Part shown: positions 10,693-19,769 of the stretch, piece by piece
Numbering within the stretch: the stretch's first letter is position 1
Layout of the letters: the number at the start of each line of letters is the position of its first letter
Origin: Diaporthe sp. PMI_573
Taxonomy: Eukaryota > Ascomycota > Sordariomycetes > Diaporthales > Diaporthaceae
Length of the DNA stretch: 60,323 nt
Reading direction: 5' to 3'
Assembly (NCBI GenBank): GCA_021399435.1
Contig: JAJTUP010000164.1
Coordinates: 1 to 60,323, forward strand
Made by a program: the position numbers and the translations under genes
The notes under the pieces: model-generated
The model's input: only the letters and a program-made list of their open reading frames with translations
What the model was told of the DNA's origin: nothing
The model's database searches: none

Positions 10693-12152
10693 TCATCCCT
10701 CAAATGTATTCCCCCTCAGGTTCGCAGTGCTCGAGCTATCAGCCGGCCCGATAGTCTGTTGTATCGTGGTCTGCTTGATGATGTCCTTCCCCTCCGGCGA
10801 AGTCGATCGGCCCACCGTCTGATTCTGGTCGTACATGGTCAGCTCGAGCTCGTCGAGCTCCTCGTACGGCGGCTTCCGGTTGCTGTACTTGAGGCTGTGC
10901 TTCATGGCGCCCACGCGGCCCGAGGACCCGTACGCGTAGTCCGACGTGCCCGTCGCCGCGGGCTTGGGGAAGAAGTGCGACCAGATGGGCCGCAGGGTCG
11001 GCAGGCAGGCGCACACGATGGCCAGGGACAGCTCGATGTTGGTCCAGAAGAAGACCGGGGCGGTGTAGTCTGTGGGCTGGCGGTTAGGAGGAGGTTGCGC
11101 CATAGGTGAGTGCAGACGGCTTCCCGGAAATGATACTTACATATGTTGTCGTTTGGGTGCTTGATGTATTCTTCTGCGATTGCGAAGGTCGCGATTACTC
11201 TCGTGACGCTGACGGCGCATACGCTGTTGTGCGTCAGCTAAGCCCATGGACACCGCTGGCTATTCCTGCCAACACAGGGACGCGGACAGAATAGTACTTA
11301 CGTAGCGCCCAATCCCAGCATGCCCAGAACTGCAAGCTTCTTTTTGAGAGGTAGTTGCACCTTGAGAACCATCGGAATTGGGAGTAACAGTATTGCCCAG
11401 TCGGCAATCACATCGGTGAACAGTACCGCCAGGAACATAGGCACCGTTTGCACGCACGAGTTATTATAGTAAGGCTCGATGAACACGGTGATGGGGAAGC
11501 AGGTGAACAGGTGCGAGAAGAAGAAGCTGATGGTCCAACCGATCACAAAGGCGAGGACGCCCCAGACGGCGTAGCGGAACTTCCTGCTTGGGAACAGGTT
11601 GTAGTACAGGACGAGGATGGAAGATTTGACGAGGCCAAGGCCCAGGATGGATATCATGTTGATGGCGAACTTGGTCTGCGCTCTTGTCAGCTTGCACGCT
11701 GTAGATAGGTTAGACACTACTCATCCAGGACCACTCACCTCCAAGAAGAAGATCAACCCGGGGTCGTCCAAGATTGCCGAGCCATCGGGATTTTGAGGCT
11801 GATGCTGGCCAAGATAGCCGTGGAACGCAGCTGTTCAAAGACGGTTATTCTCACGCTCTCGGAACAGAAATTGGTGATATACGCACTGGCTAGCTGTAGT
11901 GCACAGCACGTGATGGATACCAGCTGCGAATTTCTTGTTCAGCTATCTACTCGCCGCCTCTGATATGACGGGGCAAAGGGTGCCAAAGAAACTTACGAGC
12001 GCTGCTCCTGTCAGATAATCATCCCAGGCAAATCGCTTGACGAGCAGTTTCGCCCACAAGCGAAGCCCGTAGAAGACCGTAGGAATTATCATGAAAACAA
12101 TGGCCAGACTGATCATCTGGCCTTTGGTGTATTCATGATTCATGGTCACCAT
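10693..12152 (-). CDS. Fungal rhodopsin-domain (Pth11-like) integral membrane protein, six exons
   Basis: Exons 11997-12152, 11887-11923, 11739-11830, about 11302-11690, 11141-11223 and 10693-11069 give 377 residues with consistent phases. The start is MVTMNHEYTKGQMISLAIVF. Hydrophobic segments are typical of seven-helix fungal rhodopsin-domain proteins: MISLAIVFMIIPTVFYGL, then MISILGLGLVKSSILVLYY, FRYAVWGVLAFVIGWTISFF, MFLAVLFTDVIADWAILLL, LAVLGMLGLGA and ELSLAIVCACLPTLRPIW. The family also has a conserved DDYL after helix one, seen here as WDDYLTG. A hydrophilic Ser/Thr-rich tail with YEELDELELT follows. Plasma-membrane location is expected by family; ligands are unknown. The acceptor of exon four is uncertain (11690 or 11698); 11690 keeps the frame. 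A GT-rich microsatellite lies just upstream. Confidence 0.85.
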
Positions 12153-12159
12153 GGTGGGC

Positions 12160-12193
12160 GACGTGTGTGGGTGTGTGTGTTTGTGTGTGTGTT
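12160..12193. repeat. GT-rich microsatellite in the rhodopsin-gene 5' region
   Basis: A run of gtgtgtg-type dinucleotides (gtgtgtgggtgtgtgtgtttgtgtgtgtgtt) lies directly upstream of the minus-strand start codon at 12152. Confidence 0.85.
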
Positions 12194-14207
12194 GAGTTAG
12201 CAGCCGGCGGATCTAGGAGGAGCACGTCGCCTGCGGCAAAGTCCGAGGGATGGGTCCTGTCCTGTGGATAACGGAAAGCATGGCGAAGCGGGAAGGGAAA
12301 ATCGCCGTAAATAAAGTTCTCTTGTCGATGGAGATGCGATGGTGGATTCTATATGTGGCCCCTACGTTCGTGGCTATCCCAAGTGATTAGTACGGGCGCC
12401 GGAAATTGCAACGGCGTCCGTCCACCACCACCACCAACAGACAGGGGGCTGTTGTTGGGACTGGTGGTGTGTACCAGCGGCACGAATTTGACACTAGCAC
12501 TACTTCGTACTAGAGATACTTCTGTCTATCACAATCGTAGCCAGGCCAGTAAAAAGCCACTGGTGGCCGTGGTCGAAGGGCGGCGTTATTGTGGCGCTGT
12601 GTGGGCGGCCGCGTCGCTGGGCCCGTTCACGGCACGAGTAGCGTTGAACTCAATCAAACGTCTCACCAAAACTATCCAAATTATCACAGTACAACTGCGT
12701 TGAGTATGGCAGAAAGCCACTACGTTCCGGCACATGAGCTGGAACAACGTCACTGCAGAAGTCGGATACTGACTATCCGTTGCATGGGGTCGCAGATCAT
12801 GGCGTTGGGGAGGGCGGCTGGGTAGCCCGCACATATCGCCGTAGAACTCAAGGTAAGACAATGGAGAATTCACGTGAAATGTAGGTACCGGCGATCATGA
12901 CGATCAACGAGGGGTCTAGAACTCGTGGCGCTGTCACCGACACATCCTTCGCGAAGCCGTGGAACTCTGTGGCCATTATCCCCAGGAAGTAAATCAGATC
13001 CAATAGGTCGGTTTGCATTGAACCACTGACGCAAGAGACCTAAAAGAGTCGGACCTGAATCATGTCGGTAGTTTCAGGATCACTGGGGATATCGGTGGTC
13101 ACTACAATAGAGTGGCAGCAGCTGTGCACACATGATATGTGGACAATAGACTACTCGGTCAAGTGGCCGACATGCTCGATTAATCCTTCTCTTCTGTGTA
13201 TCGCTAACGATTCTATATGACTGTGGCCTCACAATTTCAATAACGGCAATGGTATTGCAAACTCTATCAGACGCCAGAAATGGTGGGACGCCACACGAAC
13301 GACACCTCGAAGGGCAAGCGGGTGTCATTAGAGTCGACGGTAAAAACCGTATCTCTTCTCTCTTCGCGCATAGGTTGTGTGATTTGTCTCCTCAATACGT
13401 ATTCATTACACTCTTTGGGTGGTAGTCGGGTCGGGAGGCATCTTAACCCACCAAGGCTAGCAGAAGCACGGTCGGCAACTGATGTTCAATCGGATTGGCG
13501 CCGGTAGCCCCCGCATGTCAAATCCCTGGACGCGGCAGAAAACATTCCAGGGACCCCCGCCCAGATACTCCAAATCCTCTCAGCCGGTGCGATAAGCACA
13601 GAGACACACACACGTTGTGGATGTGTGAGTGCAAGGTACAGAGCATACTTAGGCCAGGATTAGCTTCTGGCCCCCAATGGATCTTCATTAGTGCCCCCCT
13701 GGATCCGAGTTGAGTCCCTGGGCCTCGAAGGCAACGTCGATCGAAGTGCCAAGATGCGCCACCGTCATGGTGAAGGCACCCATGAATATCTCGTCCTCAG
13801 GATTCTTCTTTGTGATGCCTCCTGCTTGCAGGCTCGGCACTTCACGCTACATATCGCAAGCGAGGTCGTCACTGGAGAAATGTCTTATCATCCTACTCAC
13901 TTTCGTGCAAATCTGGGGAAGCCTACGGTTCAGTTGTTGCCGACACAGGTGGGCCACTGTGAAACCCTCCCTCTTTACCCCTCATGGGCACCTTGAAACC
14001 CAACCTAGCCCAACTGTGGTCTCGGCAAATAGAGCTTGAACTAGAGCTATCGGGACCTCACCGACTGTTAATAGCAAATGCAAACGGGATAATCTCTCCG
14101 ACGAAAGAAGGGTATATAGTAAACTACTTACCTCCTAGCCTACAATTGAGGCAAGTTGATTGTTGCCATCCTAAATATTCGATTGCTGTTCCACACACAT
14201 TGCCAAG
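12194..14207. other. Two-kilobase spacer without recognised gene
   Basis: Between the divergent rhodopsin-domain and deacetylase genes. Several short frames exist on both strands but none shows motifs, intron-exon structure or biased composition that I can defend. It probably contains both promoters. A long divergent spacer is compatible with regulated genes, but no site is identified. Confidence 0.4.
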
Positions 14208-15247
14208 ATGCCTGAGGTATATACTGCTCATCCTGACTACGGATTCCCCCGCGACTTGAAGGGGTACGGAGAGAAGGGGCTAGCTGGTCTCAAGTGGCCA
14301 AACAATGCTAAGATAGCCGTATCTTTTGTTATCAACTACGAAGAGGTATAAAAATTCGTTCACGATGCTTCTAGACAGCGAACTAACGCACTAAGGGCGC
14401 CGAGCGCTCTGTCCTCAACGGCGACGGGGTGGCTGAGACGTACCTCCGCGAGCACCCGGCTGAGGTGCGCGTCAACGAGCGTAACTACAACGCTGAATCT
14501 GAGTATGAGTACGGATCCCGAGTCGGATTCTGGCGTCTTTTCAAGATGTTCAATGAACACAAAATGAAGTTCACTCTCTATGCCGTTGCTCGAGCTGTCG
14601 AACAGCAGCCCGAAGTGGCAAAGCGCTGTGTCGAGGAGGGCCACGATGTCGCATCGCATGCGTATCGCTGGGTGGACCACCACGACTTGTCTGTTGAGAC
14701 GGAGAAGGAGTATATTCGTAAAGCGATCACAGTTCTTAAGGGTCTGACTGGGTACGTACCCAAGGGGTGGTACTATGGACGGCCTTCGCCTCACAGTCGT
14801 ACATTGATTCCCCAGGTGTATGAAGAGATGGGTGAGGAGCTGGTTTGGCAGAGCGACACGTACGCTGACGATGTTCCGTACTGGATTGACTTGCCCTTGG
14901 AACGCGACAAGAACAACCCTAAGGGGTGCCTTATGGTTCCATATAGCTACGACTGCAACGACTTCAAATTCCATGTCCAGGGTTCCGGATTCCGCGACCC
15001 TAACGGCTTCTTCACGCATCTCAAGAACGCCTTTGACGTTCTATACGAGGAGGGCGAGGCAGGAGAGCCCAAGATGATGTCAATTGGGCTGCATTGTCGC
15101 ATTATTGGTCGCCCAGGGAGATTCAAGGCACTGAGGGACTTCGTTGAGTATATCGAGAGGAAGGAAGGCGTATGGGTGGCGACAAGAACAGAGATTGCTG
15201 AGTCGTTCAGGGAACAGTTTCCGTACAGGAAGGGTCAGTTGGCATGA
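14208..15247 (+). CDS. PuuE-type allantoinase / polysaccharide deacetylase family protein
   Basis: Exons 14208-14345 and 14396-15247 (intron gtataa to aag) encode 329 residues starting MPEVYTAHPDYGFPRDLKG. The protein matches the NodB-fold branch that includes PuuE allantoinase: FPRDLKGYG, FVINYEEGAERSVLNGD, YEYGSRVGFWR, the metal-site region SHAYRWVDHHDL, GWYYGRPSPHSR, YADDVPYW, VPYSYDCNDFKF and IGLHCRIIGRPGR. Members hydrolyse allantoin to allantoate without being related to classic allantoinase; others act on cyclic imides or chitin. No signal peptide, so cytosolic purine or amide catabolism is more likely than cell-wall chitin deacetylation. Substrate is inferred from family only. Length is normal and the gene looks intact. 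Confidence 0.9.
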
Positions 15248-15735
15248 GTGTTAATGTATCGAAGCCATTTCGTAGTGCTGATCTCCTTGATAAGCGTGCT
15301 CATCCCGTCAATCATGCGCTGCCGATCCTGCTCATCGTTCTCTTCGACCTTTGGGTGTTATCTTCTAGATGTCAGTTATTAAGTTGCTGATCTTAATGGG
15401 ATCCTCTCCAGCTTTTCCCAGAGAATATCTGATTGCCGGGTCGATACTCCTAAGGAAGCTGTGGATCTCGTCGCGCGCCGTTCGCGACCTGTGTGTTTCT
15501 TGTCGCCCAATCGGTCAAACATGGTGTCTACGGTGTGCTTGCTAAGTAGGAGTCTATTCCGCCAGATTGCCTCAAACAAGCTGTGCAACTTGCCTAGAAT
15601 CTCGCCCCGGAGTTGGGATTTTTTCGCGAGTGAGCCTGCTCTCTGTCGGTCCAAGCTTTTTGTTACAAGGGCTAGTGTGTGTGTGTATAGGGCTTGTGGT
15701 ATTTCAACGATAATCTCTAAGGGGGTCTAAGGGAT
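15235..15735 (-). CDS. Unrecognised gene or gene remnant, convergent with the deacetylase
   Basis: Minus-strand coding-like text reads ALYTHTLALVTKSLDRQRAG, KLHSLFEAIWRNRLLLSKHT and FDRLGDKKHTGRERR, then after a break near 15370 a second stretch EENDEQDRQRMIDGMSTLIK ending at a stop at 15235-15237. This end overlaps the deacetylase 3' end by about 13 bases in antiparallel orientation. No clear GT donor joins the halves and upstream of 15735 a stop blocks the frame, so it may be a fragment. No family recognised. Confidence 0.35.
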
Positions 15736-15818
15736 CCTTGAGGTTCCAGGATCCTCCCTGGATACAAATACTAGACTCGCGCCATATATAGTCCATCGAG
15801 TCTGGATGCCTGAGGCTC

Positions 15819-16510
15819 TTATTCCTTCAGCTGGCCCACAGGGCCCGCTGGGTGCCTAAACGTGCTCCACCACGGCGCGTATCTTCTTTCCGTGTGACAC
15901 TTTTCGAGTGCGTCCATCGTTGCCTTCTCGCTGGCGTTCGCTTGGCCCTCCAGCTGTTCGACTTGACCCTGAAGCTCGATCGGCTTTCGTACCGCTCTAT
16001 TTCCACCATTAGCTTGCGGATATTCTGTTTCAGCTGTTTCGTCTGCTCCGTATCTTGTAAGGATGTTATCTCCCTCATGTCGAGTGAGCACTTTCTTCGG
16101 TTTCAATAGGCACGTACATGAAAAGGACGTTGCTTAATAGAACGTAATGGAGTTCCACACGGACACAGCAGTAGGAACGCCGTGCCTCTGACCAGGAGAC
16201 TGTAGTTGAGCTTGCAGATAAACAAATTGCGCACTTCGGTGCAGGGGCACCACTCCTCGCGTTTTCTGATTGATGTATAGCACAGTATTTTGGTGCGCTG
16301 AATTGCTCTCATAGTTTGCAGACGCATTCTCATCTCGTCATCCTGTTGATCCAGAGGAACTGGCTCGAGTCGGTGCACCGTGCGGAGGGCCAGGGGCACG
16401 GTGCCAGATGGCTGATGAGGCAATGGTTCCTCTCGACCGAGCATGAAGGCTGTGTAAATCACATAAGGCGGCATTGCATATCCCCAGACCTTCGACCCAT
16501 ACTTGGGCAT
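15819..16510 (-). pseudogene. Unrecognised minus-strand coding remnant with coiled-coil character
   Basis: A frame from 16510 (MPKYGSKVWGYAMPPY) to 16103 is followed by two overlapping frames at 15819-16106 that each look coding in part: EQTKQLKQNIRKLMVEIERY in one, then IELQGQVEQLEGQANASEKA in the other. The heptad-like Leu/Ile/Gln/Glu pattern suggests a coiled coil broken by an indel near 15985. No family can be assigned. It adjoins the left end of the nested hAT stack. Confidence 0.3.
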
Positions 16511-16566
16511 TGTAGAGTAGAGGGAGCTCTACCCACTTCTCTACCCTACCCAGGTAGAGGAGTGGT

Positions 16567-19548
16567 CAGGGTTCAAATCCATACCACGAAATCCACATAT
16601 GGATCCATAATGTGGATCCATATCCATTCCATTCCATTCCACGCGGGCTTCTGTATTTCCATATCCACGCCACGGAGCCCCTTCCACATGTTCCATATGT
16701 GGAAATTGTGGAAAGGAATGGACATTTTTGGTGGGGTTTGAAAATACCTGGATTTCCTTGTGAAATAGCGCATACCCTAAGTACCTTCGATCGCCCACAA
16801 CAACAAAATAAAAACGATTTTCCACCCCGTTTTATCCGTACACAAAGTTAAACAAGTCTATTCTAGGAGGTTTTACTGTTACGACCTTACTACCTCAAAT
16901 CGAAATGGCCACCTTCCATCCTACCAAGTCAACCACGCCCATTCCAGAACGTACAGAAGAAGACAATCAACGGCTCTTTCAGCTCTACAAAGGCTGGACC
17001 TTGACGGAGAGAGACGGCCAAGTGCGTCAATGGGTATATCAATTCGGCTACGATATCCAGCATGCCCAGAAGGGGGAACGCCGATGGGTGTGTTGTCTTT
17101 GCATCAAGCAAAAGCGGCCGAGGCCAACGAGTTATGCCATCAAAGGGTTGCAGAACGCTGAGGGTCACCTGTACACGGACCACAATGGCATCATGGATCC
17201 GACGGGCAAGAGGCAAAAGCCTGCAAAGGCATCTGAGAAAGCACATCAGTCCATTGCAACAATCCTACAGTTGAACCCCACGGAGCCGAAGGAACAAGAT
17301 TTGATCAATACGCTGATCAAACGTTTCGACAAAACTGTATTCCAGCAGAAACTTGTCAACTGGATTGTCAATTCTAACCAATCCTTCTCGATCGTCAACG
17401 ATCAAGATCTTCGAGACATCTTCAACTACCTCAATCCATCTGTCGAGATCACAAAAGCTAACATTACTGACGTGACCGTGCGTGCCATCGCAGAACGAGA
17501 ATTTACCAACAACATGGAAAGAATAAAGGATGCTTTGCGGAAGAGTCCAGGACAGATCCATATCCAGTACAATGGCTGGAAGTCTGGTAACCGACACGCC
17601 TTATACGGCATCACATGTGTGTTTCGGGATTCCAACGACCGGCCACAGAAGTGTGTCCTCGGCCTGCCTAAACTTACAGAGCGGCACACAGGCGAGAATA
17701 TCGCCGGGCAAATCATCGAGATCATTCGAGAGTACGAGATCAGCGATAAAATCGGGTATTTCACACTGAATAATGCCGGTAACAATAAAACCTCGATGGA
17801 GGAGCTTGCATTAGAATTCGGCTTCGACTGGAAAAAGCAATGGGTTCGCTGCGTTGGCCACATTGTCAACATAGTAGTGAAACAAATGCTGTATGGCAAG
17901 AACCCGAATGCTTTTGAAAAAGAGCTCTTTAAAAGACTTCACACGGCAGCGAAGGAGCATGAAGTCTGGAAGAGGCGAGGCTCCGTTAGAAAATGGCATA
18001 ACTTTGCTGTTATAGGTGGCTCAGTCCCCGATTTTATTTATTATACTCACGAAGTCCTAGAAGGTAAGCAAATCGGACACGTGGACCGATATGCTCAAGA
18101 AGGTACAGGCTGTCGAAAGCCAACTCTCTAACGACGCTCAGCTCAAGAAACACCGTCCAGTTGGAGTTGTGGTCGACAATGCTACCCGGTGGCTTTCTCA
18201 ATTCTCAATAATTGAGCGTGCTCTGGTTTTAAGGCCATTTTATAATTCTTTTGTCCAGAGAGCGTCAAACGAGTGGGAGAAGGCCAACTTAACGAGAGCT
18301 GGCAACATCAAAAAGGGCTCCAAGCAGCCCTTCTTCCTAAAGGAAGAGAACCGCATAACAACTAATAATTGGCATGTGCTCGGGACTCTTTACGACATTT
18401 TGCTTGACTTCAAGCTGGTTGTAAAAGGCCTTGAGGGTGATGGACAGGGAAAACACCGCAGAAACGTCAAGAAAAACAAGATCGAGCCCCCACTGTCTGG
18501 TAAGCCTTAGACTTCGCAAAAGCGGCCCTATTCTTATTCTAGCAGCTGACTTATACAAGTACAAGCTGGGATCTTATTCACGCGTACAAATTTCTTCTCG
18601 AAACCCTTGAATCCGCAAAAAGAGCAGTCGCCAATTTTCCAGACGGCCACCACCTCGCAGTCAACATCAACCTGGGTTGGCTCAAATTGAACAAATACTA
18701 CAAGCATTTGAACGATAGCCCCCTAATCTATGGCGCCGCAGTTCTCCATCCTGCTTACCGGTGGGCACTGTTTGACGATTTGTGGGGAGACGACAAGGAA
18801 AGACAGCTGTGGATTACCAAGGCGCAGGAAATGGTCCAGGATCTTTGGGAGAGAGAGTATAGGGACCTTAAGGTTGATAATCCAGAGATTAAATTGCCTG
18901 CCAATAAGCGTCTAAAGACCTCAAGAAACAAGTTCACAGCGTGGCGCACGAAAAAGCAAGGACTAATGGCTGGAGGGATTTCTGTTACCGAGTCGCACAT
19001 TCAATCCCCAGCTCAATCCCCTAGGTCCTCAGTTGGCGGTCTGGATCTTGATGAATACAAGCAGTGGAAGCGCGATATCGAGGATGTTGACGCTTCTGTC
19101 ACAGATCCCTACGAATACTGGCACATAAGGCGGCTCAAATACCCCCGGCTGTCTAGGATGGCCTTGGATCTGCTTACTGTGCCACCTATGTCAGCCGAGT
19201 GTGAGAGGCTATTCTCGACCACTGGCCGCATGGTTACCAAGAGCCGCAATAGGCTAGATGCCAGTACAATTGGGCTTTGTCAGACACTACGGAGTTGGTT
19301 GCGTGCTGGTTTGATCGGGTCGCTAGATAGGATTCTAATGGACGAGTGACAAAATGACCAAGGCATGGATGCGACCCACTAATTACCATTGTTGGACGAA
19401 GTAGGTTTCCATTCCACAAATTCCACAATATGGATCCATTTCCATAATGGATCCATTTCCACCCATTCCACATCGAAGTCATTAGTCAGCATCCATATCC
19501 ACGCCATATTCACAAATGTGTCGTGGAGTGTCGTGGATTTGAACCCTG
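16567..19548 (+). mobile_element. hAT-B, complete hAT element with perfect target duplication
   Basis: Terminal repeats CAGGGTTCAAATCCA (left, from 16567) and TGGATTTGAACCCTG (right, to 19548) are perfect inverses and continue imperfectly (ccacga/tcgtgg). The 8 bases ggagtggt occur directly on both sides (16559-16566 and 19549-19556), a classic hAT target-site duplication. Subterminal regions repeat tggatccat/atggatcca words. Length 2982 bp. It landed in the left terminal region of hAT-D. Confidence 0.95.
16905..19349 (+). CDS. hAT-B transposase, frame preserved but two catalytic Asp replaced by Asn
   Basis: Exon 1 starts MATFHPTKSTTPIPERTEED at 16905; an intron near 18005-18060 and a second from about 18491 (gtaagc) to about 18559 (aag) link the blocks into a transposase of about 780-800 residues. 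BED-type finger: WVCCLCIKQ with GHLYTDHNG (residues 60-95). RNase H-like core: where hAT-C has FDGW and LDNA, this copy has YNGW (Asn codon 17571-17573, residue 223) and LNNA (17769-17771, residue 289). The Glu-containing C-terminal motif AECERLFSTTGRM is kept. No premature stop was seen in the spliced frame. By family knowledge the Asp pair binds the catalytic metals, so this protein is probably catalytically dead. Exact intron borders of the first intron are uncertain. Confidence 0.8.
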
Positions 19549-19556
19549 GGAGTGGT

Positions 19557-19769
19557 CTCCTCTACCCTACCCGGGTAGAGTGGGTAGAGTGGTGGGTAGA
19601 GTAGTGGGTAGATTGGTGGGTAGAAGATAAGGTAGGTAGGGAAGGTAGATACTGTATATATGCTCAATTCTTCAAAATATGCCACTTTATATTATACATC
19701 CCAATCCTCCTCGTCGAAATCAATATCCATCTCGTCCACCTCCTCAGCCTCTACAATCATCCCTAGCAG
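19557..19769 (-). pseudogene. C-terminal tail of hAT-D transposase, split off by hAT-C
   Basis: Read on the minus strand this stretch gives MIVEAEEVDEMDIDFDEEDW and a stop near 19690, an acidic tail typical of fungal hAT transposases. It is continuous with the dimerisation domain at 22587-23141 once the hAT-C insertion and one copy of its 8-bp duplication are set aside. The rest (19557-19690) is the gggtagag-rich terminal region of hAT-D. Confidence 0.75.

Noticed and set aside
10739..11109. Long GC-rich frames opposite or shifted to the rhodopsin-domain gene (plus 10759-11109, minus 10739-11014)
   Set aside because: They are shadows of exon 6; no motif, and the spliced minus-strand gene explains the sequence.
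12160..12193. GT-rich microsatellite as a telomere-like or recombination signal
   Set aside because: Simple dinucleotide repeat; not TTAGGG and too short to imply a telomere.
14360..15019. 219-codon minus-strand frame opposite the deacetylase
   Set aside because: Antisense shadow of a well-supported gene, with low-complexity Val/Leu-rich text and no motif.
16567..16585. Possible tRNA gene because of GGTTCAAATCC
   Set aside because: No cloverleaf can be formed around it; the word is part of the hAT-B terminal repeat and recurs inverted at the other end.
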